A stretch of DNA of 28,629 nt, taken from assembly GCA_015680685.1 (NCBI GenBank), contig MNCI01013670.1, positions 2,763-31,391 of the forward strand, given 5' to 3'. Below are positions 8,348 through 18,247 of the stretch, piece after piece. Made by a program: the position numbers and the translations under genes. The stretch comes from Gnetum montanum. Taxonomy: Eukaryota; Streptophyta; Gnetopsida; Gnetales; Gnetaceae. The notes under the pieces are model-generated. The model worked only from the letters and a program-made list of their open reading frames with translations. It did not search any database and was not told the origin of the DNA. Positions within the stretch are counted from its first letter, which is position 1, and every line of letters begins with the position of its first letter.

Positions 8348-9254
8348 TTTCCCCTTTTCTAAGCTTTTGACATACCAAAAGGTCAATAGTTATTGGTCTT
8401 ATGTAGAGAATGTTTACCATCAACTATAGCCTTGTTGACACTAGTTTTAATTTGTGAGTTAACAATATTCTTCTTAAATAAGGAAAAATTTACCTTGTAA
8501 GCTATCTGTCTAGGTTGCTTAATTATTTCTATAGTACTAGCAAAAATTATAAAAAGGATATTTTATTTTCTCTAGATTATTTATTGACATTGGATCATTC
8601 TTATCATTAATATTAACTACATTTTTTGTATCTTCAACTTTATATTGTTTTTTCTATCTTTAACTTCAACACATTTTTTCTTTTCTTGAGAAACAAAGAA
8701 TAAACATTAAATAAATATCCTTTATGATAGAAAAAGTTACACGAATTAGGTAGATTATAATATTTATTTGACTAAATATAAGTCTTTCCTCCTACTTGTA
8801 ATATCAATTTTTTTCATGATTAAGAAGGTTAATATCAATAAAAATATCTACAAAAATCAAAATCTAAAGAGACAAACTTCATAATCTTAATGGAATTGAG
8901 AAGACTAACAATTTCTTTCTTAGCTTTCTAAAAAATCAACAAAATATTATATAAATTAAAAAAACATAGAACTTTAGCATAGTCTTCAAATTGGACATTA
9001 AAATTTACAGCCTACTTACAAATGATTAACATTGTATGTTTATGTATAAAGGATCCTATATCTAGGGCACACTACATTATCAAAGCATTACATAACTTAA
9101 CACGCAAGAGAAAAAAAAGAAATAGAGAGAGAGAGAGAGAGAGAGAATAATACCTAGTGTGAAGGATTTGGATGTCATGTTTTTTCATCATATTATATAA
9201 CTTCAAAATAAAATATTGATTACTAGGTAGGTAACTTATGATTTGAATAGANTC
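8348..9254. other. AT-rich non-coding stretch
   Basis: A short minus-strand run near 8400-8530 has few stops but matches no family I recognise. The rest shows no gene or structured repeat except the GA microsatellite at 9124-9146. Position 9252 is an ambiguous base. Confidence 0.5.
9124..9146. repeat. (AG)n microsatellite
   Basis: About eleven uninterrupted AG dinucleotides. Confidence 0.95.
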
Positions 9255-9354
9255 ATCTAAAAAATTAGATTCACTGGAAAACCATCAAATAAAAATTTGA
9301 CCATATTTAGGGGAAAACCAAACTAAGAAAAATAATTAAAAGAATATAACTGTC

Positions 9355-9490
9355 AACATACTGCTAGGTGACTATATATGTCTCTTAGATATATATCCTA
9401 GTGTAAAACTTTATAACTTAGCACTACCTACTTCTATTAAACCTATAACTTGAAGTTTCTAAATCAAAATTCTTATCCAAAATAATCGAA
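9355..9490 (-). repeat. tRNA-like SINE copy S2
   Basis: It shares the body (GCTAAGTTATAAAG, then AAACTTCAAGTTATAGG on the minus strand) with S1, S3 and S5. The A-box region is degenerate and the B-box region reads GGTTTAATAG. Confidence 0.5.
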
Positions 9491-9894
9491 AACTTAAATG
9501 AATACATATTATAATTGAAGATCAACAACTAATGACATATATAAATCGGTAGAAAGAATAAAATTAGGCATCTTAATTGTATCAATATCACTAGAAGAAG
9601 GTGTCAAAATAGTTTTTCTTACTAGCTTGTTAATATATATTTTGAAAATTAATTAAATTTCTATATTAACAAAACAAGCAAAATTTTACCATTGGTTAAA
9701 GAAGTTGAGAGTAATATAAAATCCTCAGTTGAAGAATCCTAGAGAAATCAAATTCTCTAGAGAAAAATTGAAGAGAGAAAAATTAGATTTTCTACAAAAA
9801 ATAGATTCATTGGAAAAGAATTAGAAAAAAATGGATCACATTGAGGGAAAAATCAAACTAGGAAAATAATTAAAAGAAATATAATTGCTAACCT

Positions 9895-10046
9895 ACTACT
9901 AGATAACTATATGTATCTCATGGATATGTAGCCTATACAAAACATTTGTAGAGCTTTGTAGCTTAGCGCTTCCTACTTATATTGAACCCATAACTTAGAG
10001 TTTCTAAATTAAAATTCTTACCACTAGGATAACACCTCATGTAAGA
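9895..10046 (-). repeat. tRNA-like SINE copy S3
   Basis: On the minus strand the head reads CCTAGTGGTAAGA and about 30 bases later GGGTTCAATAT, similar to tRNA A- and B-boxes. The body matches S2 and S5. A purine-rich, G-heavy tract (about 10047-10095) adjoins the head. Confidence 0.55.
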
Positions 10047-10097
10047 GGGAAAGTGGGAAAAGGAAGGTGAGGGGAGGAGATAAGGAGAGTGGAGGTG

Positions 10098-10215
10098 TTG
10101 TTGGAACTAGAACTAGATGACCAATTTTAAAATCTAAAATAATTTAACTATAGTTACATCCTAAGATATATGGCCAATGTGATTAGACAAAAATATAATA
10201 TTACCTCAAGTGTTA
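10098..10215 (-). repeat. Truncated SINE copy S4
   Basis: It starts with the tail signature GTTGGAACTAGAACTAGATGA on the plus strand and aligns with S1 into the body. It ends before the tRNA-like head. It stands in tandem with S3 and S5. Confidence 0.45.
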
Positions 10216-10234
10216 TTCAAATTAGCAACATCTT

Positions 10235-10395
10235 ATTTTTATCACTTGAGCCACCTAGCATTGGTTGAACTAAAACTAGATAAATGTATATGCCCCTAAA
10301 CATATAGCTTTTTATAACTCAATGCTACACATTAGAATTGAACTCATAACTTAAGGTTACCAAATTAAGAGTCATACCATTAGACTAATAACTCA
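10235..10395 (-). repeat. tRNA-like SINE copy S5, best-preserved promoter
   Basis: On the minus strand TAGTCTAATGG (10387-10377) fits the Pol III A-box TRGYNNANNNG. GTTCAATTC (10343-10335) fits the B-box GWTCRANNC. The 33-base gap between them is in the normal tRNA range. A body of about 100 bases follows and ends in the family tail. It is not a functional tRNA: no acceptor stem pairs and the body continues past the B-box. Confidence 0.6.
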
Positions 10396-11006
10396 TAATA
10401 AGATTCTAATATATTTAGAAATATCACATTCCTTTTAATTTTTATTTATCATTTATGAAAACCCAATATTCAAAAAGAATACTTTAATCATAAATGTGTT
10501 TGAAAATGTACTTTTAGCTTAGATCTTAAAATTTGGGATGAATGAATTTTCAAGAAAATCATAGAACTATTAAGTGTCTACCTATGNNNNNNNNNNNNNN
10601 NNNNNNNNNNNNNNNNNNNNNNNNNNNNNNNNNNNNNNNNNNNNNNNNNNNNNNNNNNNNNNNNNNNNNNNNNNNNNNNNNNNNNNNNNNNNNNNNNNNN
10701 NNNNNNNNNNNNNNNNNNNNNNNNNNNNNNNNNNNNNNNNNNNNNNNNNNNNNNNNNNNNNNNNNNNNNNNNNNNNNNNNNNNNNNNNNNNNNNNNNNNN
10801 NNNNNNNNNNNNNNNNNNNNNNNNNNNNNNNNNNNNNNNNNNNNNNNNNNNNNNNNNNNNNNNNNNNNNNNNNNNNNNNNNNNNNNNNNNNNNNNNNNNC
10901 ATAGAAAGTTAGAGTTAAATAACATAGACATATAAAAGATTCATATTTATTCTATAGGTTTACTTCAATGAGCTCAATTCTAGCATGATAATTTAATTAT
11001 TAGAGG
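10396..11006. other. Non-coding sequence with a 313-base assembly gap
   Basis: Positions 10587-10899 are all N. Flanking sequence is AT-rich without a readable gene. Open frames spanning the gap are artefacts of unknown bases. Confidence 0.9.
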
Positions 11007-11770
11007 TGATGAGTGGTGGAGGAAACCCTATGTCTAACCATATAGATCATAAGCATTTACATGCAACTAAGTCAAATTCCTTAGACTAGACTAACATGGG
11101 TATCTAGATAGTTAGGTGATTGATTGCTAGTCATTGTCTTTCTAATCACACTTGTATGGGGTAGTTCATATGATTGGGTATGAATAAAGCATATGATGTT
11201 AATATTGTTATGATAATATTTAGAATATTATTAAAATATTAAAAGATGACAAATTAATCTAAGTAATCTAATCTACAATAAAGTAAATCCTACACTAGCC
11301 TAAGGTGATAACTATTGAATCCAAATCTACCATATATTTCCTAAACTTACGTACTCACTAGGGACACTTAACATTATGTCATTGGATGAACCAAGTAATA
11401 GTACTATTAGGATTACTAAGTATACACGTGTTTATGCTTAAAATCGGTCATGCTCATTCTGCCAAAATCATTAACAAGTATGGAAAAGTATATATTCTGA
11501 TAAATGCATATTAAATTATAATTAAGAAAATTATTAAGCTATGACAAGTACTACAATGAAGGTAATATATCATGATCTTATTACAGTCATGAGAATGTGT
11601 CTAGGTACATAATTACTTAAATAAGATAATGAAAAATTCATTTAGTTCATGATGCAACACTTGGTAAGAAATTATAACTTTTGTAAAGTAAGAAGTAAGA
11701 GCTTTACTATACTATGATAAAAATTAGTGCATTTAATATGGTAGGTGATAAATATTTATAAATTTTACCA
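11007..11770 (-). repeat. LTR3: old E1-family LTR, right boundary uncertain
   Basis: It opens TGATGAGTGGTGG like LTR1 and LTR4 and follows LTR1 through the AACCATAT, TAGTCAAATTC-like and TTACTAAG..ACACGTGTTTATGCTT segments. Alignment fades near 11770 and no TCATCA terminus or 14-base array is evident. No clear primer site lies to its left; a faint resemblance to the E2 primer region (TTATCATGCTAG on the minus strand) begins 20 bases away. It may be a solo LTR or the remnant of a 5' LTR. CpG sites are almost all lost. Confidence 0.6.
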
Positions 11771-11919
11771 TCCTTGAATATGTTTTGATTGACTTACTAA
11801 CTGACTAACTTAAGTGTTGCATTATATTTAAGTGATTAATAGAATGTTAAAAGAATGAACACATATAGAAAAGGCTATAAAATTTTATACATTTTCAAAA
11901 ATTTAGATAATAGGTCTTC

Positions 11920-12534
11920 ATGTTAGTTTCTAATGGTGATGATTTCTATTATTTCAGTGGCTCTTGTGGTGGATTAATAACTTGATCCTTTAGATGGAAA
12001 TGATGGAGGATCACTTGATACTTCTTAACATTCATCTATGGATCATCAAGAGTTCAAGTTAGGTTGGCTAGATTTGTAATGGTTGGGATCTTACATGGAC
12101 ATGATAGTTTTGGGAAAATTTTGTTTGCTAAACAAACTAGACAATAAGTAATTTTCATTTAACATTAAACACTTTTATTTTTTTCTTGAACTCCTAGTAT
12201 TTTTCCATTCTTCTAGCTAGGTTCTTTAAAATATCATGTTACCTAATTTATTGAGTGTATAGAACCTCTAACTCTAACTCTATTATTTGTAGCTTTCTCT
12301 TCATTTCATCATGCAACTTGTTCTTATGATCAAATATGATGAAGGTAGTTGCAACTTGCTTTTCCAATTCATTTTTAGGATGACCAAATATTAACATAAC
12401 AAGATTGACATACTTGAGGTTATGAAGCTTCATGTAGGATGTTAGTTTCTCTATTCGTAGGTTCTTGGTTTTAATCTCTTCCTAGTGGATTATTGTCAAA
12501 CCATGAAAAATGCTTTTCTAGGTAGCATCATTGA
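11920..12534 (-). pseudogene. 3' part of a coiled-coil reading frame split by E3
   Basis: The minus-strand translation gives a 61-residue open stretch (12433-12248) rich in Lys, Glu and Leu (KNELEKQVATTF, then HDEMKRKLQIIELELEVLY). It continues after a stop with NLARRMEKY and KKKIKV, giving heptad-like hydrophobic spacing. A segment nearer 11950-12090 reads ILHHFHLKDQVINPPQEPLK. The tract begins exactly at the left edge of E3. A similar Lys/Glu-rich minus-strand frame resumes at its right edge (19346 onward). The two are therefore probably one broken gene. I do not recognise the family with certainty. Confidence 0.45.
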
Positions 12535-13604
12535 TGTAGGAACACCTCTTCCAATTCCCTTGTACTTTGTTCTACAAGTTGTTTTTGAAAGTTTTAGGCT
12601 TGAAGAAGATGTGGGTTTGTATGTCTTCTTGTGTTTTTATTGATGATGATTTCTTGATATTTTGGCATGTTTCGGGATGTTTTGGACTCATTTTGATGAG
12701 TTTAGGGGGTTCCAAGTTCTATGGGAACTTGTTTGGAGGCATCTAAAGGTTTCAAACATCAAAATAAGCATTTTTGTATTTGGCCTTTATAGGTGGGACG
12801 TCCCACTAGAAATTAGGATGTCCTATATAAGACATTTCAACTATGCAGGTGACATCTTAGGTGGGATGTCTCACTAGAATTTGGGATGTCTTAGGACTAG
12901 ATGGAACATCACAAAAAAATAGTATACATTGCAACCAAGAGCTGGGGTTTTGTAGAAGACATCTTAGCAAAGCTAGAGATAACTCAGAAAAATGGGAAAA
13001 CTTTCGAAAATACTCATATCAATTCAAAAAATAGTTGGAATATGATGGAAAAATATGAAAATAGTTGAAAAGAAGATGAGAAGACTTGGAAAACATATGA
13101 ATAACCTTAGGGTGAGTTTAGGAAATATTTCAAGGATTCTTATCTTTCGATTTTGATGTAAATATTGATGTATTCATCATTATTGATGATAATGAGTGAG
13201 AGAAAATGCTCTTGAGAGTGGAGAGCTAAGAAATCAAAATTGGGTGAGTACATTGGGTGAGTGTAATTGGTGATTTTAGCTCTAAAATTAGCTTTTAGTA
13301 TGTTGTTCTATGTGTTCTATTATCTTGTATCTTTCTTGTGAATTGATATCTTAGTTTTGAGTTATGGAAGAGAGTTCTATTAGTTGTGTACAACCATTAT
13401 GTCGTTGTAGGGCCTCATGCTCTATAAGATCATTTGAGTGTGACAGGTTTTGGATGTTTTGGGTTTTGTAAATCCTATTATAATATTCTAATAAATTAAT
13501 TAAAGATAGCTACTTTTCTTATTTTCTAGTAAAATATTTATCTTTGCATAATATCTGGATTTAGTGTGTTGAAGGTGATTTAATTATGGAGTGAACCTAC
13601 TCCA
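12535..13604 (+). repeat. 5' LTR of E3 (1070 bases)
   Basis: It starts TGTAGGAACACCTCTT and ends CCTACTCCA just before the primer site. It is similar over its whole length to 18248-19345, including the shared runs CTACAAGTTGTTTTTG, GGGCCTCATGCTCTA and TAATAAATTAATT. It includes dyad-rich sequence at 12793-12900. The many differences between the two LTRs indicate an old insertion. Confidence 0.85.
12793..12900. promoter_or_regulatory. GGGACGTCCC dyad cluster in the E3 5' LTR
   Basis: GTGGGACGTCCCAC at 12793-12806 is a perfect 14-base palindrome with an ACGT core. Imperfect copies follow: AGGATGTCCTA, GTGGGATGTCTCAC (12861-12874) and TTGGGATGTCTTAGG. The 3' LTR has the corresponding cluster at 18520-18650, with GTGGGACATCCCAC at 18589-18602. 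Its U3 position suggests binding sites for a dimeric factor, which is inference. Confidence 0.55.
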
Positions 13605-13611
13605 ATGTTAT

Positions 13612-13625
13612 TAGTATCAAAGCCT
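13612..13625 (+). other. E3 primer-binding site
   Basis: TAGTATCAAAAGCC resembles TGGTATCAGAGCC, the site pairing with initiator tRNA-Met in many plant LTR retrotransposons. It has one extra A and two G-to-A changes. It begins 7 bases after the LTR end. Confidence 0.7.
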
Positions 13626-13674
13626 AGTGTTTTCTATTGCTTGGATTTTGGTTAAGGATTTTTTCAATTTTAGA

Positions 13675-14860
13675 TGACACCCAAGAAGACATGGAAAGCA
13701 TGAAGTTTTCCTTCTAGATAATGATTTCTCAGTTGGATGAAATTGGTGTGAAGGTGGATAGATAAGCTAGTCCTAGGCATATCTAGACTTTTAGAGGTGA
13801 AGAGCATGTACATTTAGATGAAGAAGTTTCACAACTAGGTGGATATGAAATGGATGCAAAGGAAGATCAATCTAGCTACAGAAGTATAGGAAATCATTAG
13901 CCAAGGATTCTAATGGAAGGGAATCCTATTTCTCAAATAAGAACTCCAAGGACTTCAATGGTGTTCAATACTTCTTCAAGCAAGCTTGATGAAGAAGATG
14001 AGGCAAGGCTTACAAGGGCATTCAGAAATGCTTCAAGACTTATATACATATAGTTGAAGTCTTTTAATGATGTAGATGATACCAATGCTTTTGCAAGTTG
14101 GCTGAAGGCACTTGAAAACCATTTTGAGTTGGAGGAAGTACCAGATAACTTGAGGGTACTTGTTGCTGAATCTAGATTAGAAGGTATGACTTCTACTTGG
14201 TGGAAAAAGGAATCCTAGGCTTATGAAAGATGAAATGGTCAACCTATCAGAGATTGGGATCTAATGAAATATAGGTTGAAGAGAAAATTTGAATAGTCTC
14301 TTTAGAGATAAGAAACCATTATGAAGTTGAAATTTCTAAGGCAAGGTGATAAGGATGCAAAGATTTCTACATGAAATTTATTGATTAATTCCATCAACCT
14401 AAGGTAAACTAGGAGGAGTATGAGCAAGCTTTAATCTTTTTAGGAGGTCTCAAAATGACATACTGTATAAAGTTTCCCTTCTTTGAGCCACAAACCCTTG
14501 ATGAGGCCTATGATTTGACACTCAATGCTAAGAAGAAAATAGGTGGATTTGGAAATAGAAGTAAACAAACTTCCAAGGGGAAGGAGAAGGGATCTAGATC
14601 TAAGAAGGGATCTAAGTCCAAATCTAGAGATAAGGAGAACAATCAAGATAAGAAGACTGAAAGAGTTGATGAGAAGGACAAAGCCAAGAAGGACCATGAC
14701 AAGAGAGGCAAGGGTCAAGGTAGGAGATTATCAAAACTTTAGTGCTTCAAATGTGAAGAATGGAGACACAAGTAATAAGAATGTCTACTTCACAAGGCAT
14801 CCAAGAGTAAAGATGTGAAAACCATAAAGGTGAAGGAGACATAAAGCTAAGATCTTTTGA
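13675..14860 (+). pseudogene. E3 gag (capsid and nucleocapsid), broken
   Basis: ATG at 13675 opens MTPKKTWKA before a stop; a neighbouring frame continues with MISQLDEIGVKVD. The capsid domain is readable at about 14050-14215: FNDVDDTNAFASWLKALE, HFELEEVPDNLRVLVAESRL, then GMTSTWWKK, the retrotransposon gag pattern. A long Lys/Ser/Arg-rich linker (14540-14740) follows. A zinc knuckle at 14743-14784 reads C-F-K-C-E-E-W-R-H-K, two stops, E-C. This keeps the CX2CX4HX4C spacing, but Gly is lost and two stop codons sit inside it. The domain would bind element RNA in the particle. At least eight in-frame stops are visible. Confidence 0.8.
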
Positions 14861-14989
14861 GAGGTAATACTAATGCTCCAAAAATAAAGGATATATCAAA
14901 ATTGAATTCTTGTACATTCATCGGAAATGTTAATAGAGGATATCATTTGATAGGAAATTGTTGTTTTAGATTGGGAATAGTTGTTTTTT

Positions 14990-15350
14990 ATTGGAGAATG
15001 AATTCATATTTTAATTAATGGGGAAGCCCAATAAAATGTTATTTCTTCTAGGAAAGTTGATAGATTGGGTTTGATAACTAATCCTCATCTAAGACCCTAT
15101 ATGGTGCATTAGTTATCTAAATATTTTTCCCAAGAGGTGAGGGAACAATGTATTTTGAAATTTAAAATTAGAAGTTTTGATGATGTTGTGAAGTGTGATG
15201 TACTTCCAATAAATTGTGCTAAGGTAATTCTTGTTAGACCTTGGAATTTTAACAATGGTGCTTAGTTTGATGGACCAAGAAATGTATGAAGTGTAGTTAG
15301 ACTTGATGGAATTCATGATTTTATTCCTATAACAACTGAATAAGTGAGGT
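14990..15350 (+). pseudogene. E3 aspartic protease, inactive
   Basis: Translation shows the family's middle and end: KVDRLGLITNPHLRPYMV, then ILKFKIRSFDDVVKCDVLP, NCAKVILVRPWNFNNGA and FDGPRN. This matches the retropepsin-like region of plant chromoviruses, where the equivalent reads 'YEDEV.CDV.PM..CHLLLGRPW'. The D-S-G catalytic triplet expected upstream (near 15010-15040) is not recognisable; the region reads NGEAQ or NGGSP depending on frame. Stops occur at several points. Confidence 0.7.
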
Positions 15351-15439
15351 AGGAAAGCTCACTTAATGCTTCTTTAATCCTTAGAGGAGAGAGGGAATAT
15401 ATTAAACAACATGATGAAATTGGTTTTGGTTTTATTATT

Positions 15440-16870
15440 ATGATAATAGTTGTTACTAACCATGATTATGTGCAAGCCAAACTTCCTATAGATGTGCTAG
15501 GCTCAAAGGAGAAATTTTCCAATGTGTTCAAGGAGGAATTGGATGGACTGCCACTGATGAGGAATGTACAACATCAGATTGACTTCATTGCTAGTGCTAC
15601 CATTCCAAATGAAAGAGCTTACTAGATGACACCAAAATAGAAGGCTAAATTGCAAAGGCAAGTATAGGGGTTACTTGCAAATGGCTTTGTGAGAGAATTT
15701 ATTTCACCTTGTCTAGTTCCAAAGGTATTGGTACCAAAGAAGAACAACGATGAATGTAGGAGGTGTATTGATTCTAGATCAGTGAATAGGATAATAGTGA
15801 GATATAAGTTCCCTATTCCAAGGATGGATGATACCATTACTAATGTGAATACTTTTAGCAAAATTGATTTAAAGAGTGATTTCCATCAAATTAGAATCAT
15901 GCCTAATGATGAGTCAAAGATAGATTTCAAAACATTGGATGGATTTTTTGAGTGGTTGGTGATGCCATTTGGGCTCACAAATGTACCTACTACATTCATG
16001 AGGTTGATGCATGATGTATTGAAGAACTTTATTGGTAAGTGTTGTATTATCATTTTTTATGATATTTTGGTGTATAGCTCTAATGAGGAAGAGCACTTGG
16101 ATCACTTGAGGATGGTGTGCCTTAAGTTAGAGGAGGCACAGTTGGTGATTAATGTAAAGAAAAGTCATTTCTTCAAGATGAAAATCACATATTTGGATCA
16201 TGTGGTTTCTAAAAATTAGATTCAGATGGAAGCTATTAAGGTGAAGGCTATTAGGGATTCGTCAACTCCTAAGAATGTTGGGGAGGCAAGATCATTCCTT
16301 GGTTTAGTAGGCTTTTATAGATGGTTCAGCAAAAATTTTAGTGGTATTTCATGGTCTATGTTTGCTTTGTTGAAGAAAAATAAGAAATTTAGGTGAGATA
16401 ACAAAATCCAAAGGAGCTTTGACTTATTTAAGGTAAATATTACCATTGAAATGGTGCTTGAAATTCTAGATTTTTAGAAGCTTTTTCAAGTGGAGGTGGA
16501 TGCAAGTGGGCTTCACATTGGTGGGGTACTTTCATAAAAAGGTAGGCCTATTGCTTTTGTTTCTAAATAGTTGGATGAGTTAAGGAAAAAATATAGTATA
16601 TATAAGAAGGAGTTGTATGCTGTTCTTCAAAAAATTAAGCATTGAAGGCATTACTTATTATCCAAGAAATTCAATTTGATGAGGGATCACAGAGCACTTC
16701 GATTTCTAAAATCACAAAAAAAGTTGAGTGCAAAGCACATGAAGTAGATTGTACAATTGCAGGAGTTCAATTTTTTGTTGAAGCACAAAAGTGGAAAAGC
16801 CAATGTGGTGGTTAATGCATTATCTAGGGTTCATGTGGTGAATTTTAGCATATCTCATGTGAAAGGTATG
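15440..16870 (+). pseudogene. E3 reverse transcriptase and RNase H, inactive
   Basis: After FSNVFKEELDGLP the RT proper follows at about 15600: LLANGFVREFISPCLVPKVL, RCIDSRSVNRI, FSKIDLKSDFHQIRI (first catalytic Asp present) and MPFGLTNVPTTF. The motif that should read Y-F/V-D-D-I-L is IFYDILVYS, with Tyr (TAT, 16058-16060) in place of the first Asp, so the active site is lost. RNase H follows after a stop: FLGLVGFYRWF, VDASGLHIGGVLS, KYSIYKKELYAVL, RDHRALRFL and VVNALSRV. A 176-residue open stretch (15689-16219) is the best-preserved part of the element. Several stops stand where the family has Gln. Confidence 0.9.
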
Positions 16871-16919
16871 GATGATTTTGTTTCTTTGTATAAGCATGAT
16901 GTTGATTTTGGGTAGATTT

Positions 16920-17940
16920 GGAGGAGCCCCAAACAGCCATTAATGAATAAGATAAACCAGTGGAGGGACTATCATATTCAAGATGAACTATTATTTAATA
17001 ATGGAATGGTATGTATTCCTAATTGTGATTTTAGGAAAAATGTTTTCTTTAAAAAGCATTGTAGTGGCATGGCAGGTCACATGGGTGGGGATAGAACATT
17101 GAAACTTGTGGGTAGGTACTATTTTTGACTTGGTATGACAATATGGAAGTTTCAAAATTTGTGAAGGATAGCTTGACATGTTAGAAGTTCAAAGGAGGTA
17201 AAGGTGTGGATGGATGTTATGTTCCTTTGCTAATTCTTAAAGGTGCATTAGAAAGTATGTTAATGGACTTTGTGAGTGGTATTTCAAAGACCAATAGTGG
17301 AAATAATGAAATTTTTATTATTGTGAACAAGTTTTCCAAGATGACACATTTTATTTCATGCAAGAAGGTGAGTGATGCTTCTCATGTGGCAAATATATTT
17401 TTCTAGCATGTTCTAAAGTTGCATGGTATTTATTTGAATATTTTTAATGGTAGAGACTCCAAGTTCACAAGTCATTTTTTAAGGTTCCTTTAAAAAATTT
17501 TAGGCGAAAAGTTGAATTTTTCTAGTGCATATCATCCACAATTTAATGGCCAAACAGATTGGGTAAATAAATCCTTGCTAAACTTATTGAGATTTTTATA
17601 TGATGGATGTCCAAACAAGTGGAAAAATGTGTTGTGTTATGCTAAGTTTTCATATAATAATGGTTTTCATGTTATGGATTTTGTCCAAAGATGGTGAACA
17701 CTTTGAAGAGCTTTGACGATGAACCTTAACTTAGTGCTAATTTTGTGCAAGAGATAAGGGATCTCCATGCACAAGTAAAATAAAATCTTGAGAAGAAGAT
17801 GAAGAGAGACTCCTTAAGGGGAATGAGAGCAAGATAAAGCCTAATTTTGCTATTGGTGAGTTGGTTTGGATGCACTTGAACAATAACAGGTTGAGAGGTG
17901 TTAACTTTACCAAATAATGTTGATATGTCTTTTGTATTTA
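16920..17940 (+). pseudogene. E3 integrase, inactive
   Basis: The N-terminal zinc-binding part shows KKHCSGMAGHMGGDRT with its two His. The paired Cys are damaged (SLTC followed by a stop). The catalytic core begins near 17255 with LMDFVSGISKTNSG, first Asp present. The second catalytic position, normally S-D-R, reads N-G-R, with GGT at 17449-17451. The third, normally GQTE, reads GQTD (GAT at 17557-17559). The end of the core, VNKSLLNLLRFL, and a GELVWMHL segment (about 17850) are present. Integrase would join the DNA copy to the chromosome. Two of three catalytic acids are changed. Confidence 0.85.
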
Positions 17941-18029
17941 ATTTTTTAGATTTTGTGCACTATCATGGACTAGCTGATGAGGACACCATACAATGTAGCA
18001 TCAATGAGTTGAAGGAGGCTATTGATCAG

Positions 18030-18190
18030 TCCAAGCCTTCAATGGAGAGGAAGGAAACCATACTTAAGTGGAGGGAAGTTTGTAGCACTTGAGATGTTAA
18101 GAGACATGAATATTTGATCCATTTGGAGGATTAATCAACTAATGATTCTTTATGGATCCATGAGACCAGACTTGTTGAGTGGGGGATCAC
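18030..18190 (+). pseudogene. E3 chromodomain-like C-terminus
   Basis: After the integrase, a segment reads ILKWREV, then HEYLIHLED, a stop, and DSLWIHETRLVEWG (18062-18182). Spacing and residues fit the chromodomain pattern 'ILxxRxx......EYLVKWxG.....ATWE', with the aromatic positions partly kept. In chromoviruses this tail guides insertion by recognising chromatin marks. The match is short and degenerate, so this is a moderate call that rests also on its position between integrase and polypurine tract. Confidence 0.5.
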
Positions 18191-18229
18191 TTCTACCCCT
18201 ATTCCCTTGTTCACATGAGTTTGATTTTT

Positions 18230-18247
18230 AAAAGGTGGGCCCCCCCG
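18230..18247 (+). other. E3 polypurine tract
   Basis: AAAAGGTGGGCCCCCCCG lies immediately before the TGTAGG start of the 3' LTR. The purine half AAAAGGTGGG is the usual plus-strand primer. The C7 run next to the LTR is unusual and may be a later expansion. Confidence 0.65.

Larger units (their letters stand above)
9255..10046. repeat. Two direct copies of a ~240-base unit containing SINE copies S2 and S3
   Basis: The block at about 9255-9490 and the block at about 9790-10046 align throughout: AGATTCACTGGAAAA against AGATTCATTGGAAAA, then AAACTAAGAAAAATAATTAAA against AAACTAGGAAAATAATTAAA, then the SINE body. The similarity extends ~100 bases past the SINE tail. This is therefore a segmental duplication or a longer repeat family, not two independent SINE insertions. 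The ~300 bases between them are unremarkable. Confidence 0.7.

Noticed and set aside
10335-10395. Functional tRNA gene at SINE copy S5
   Set aside because: Only the internal promoter boxes fit; no acceptor stem or anticodon arm could be paired and the unit continues into a shared non-tRNA body.
10542-10931. Long open frames of 106-120 residues on both strands
   Set aside because: They span the 313-base run of N; the residues are unknown and the frames are artefacts.
12825-12835. CTATATAAG as TATA box of the E3 5' LTR
   Set aside because: The aligned 3' LTR reads CATAGCTAAG here, so the TATA match probably arose by mutation in one copy.
14440-14818. Hydrophobic minus-strand ORF and a second plus-frame ORF over E3 gag
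   Set aside because: Shadows of the Lys/Ser-rich gag linker in other frames.
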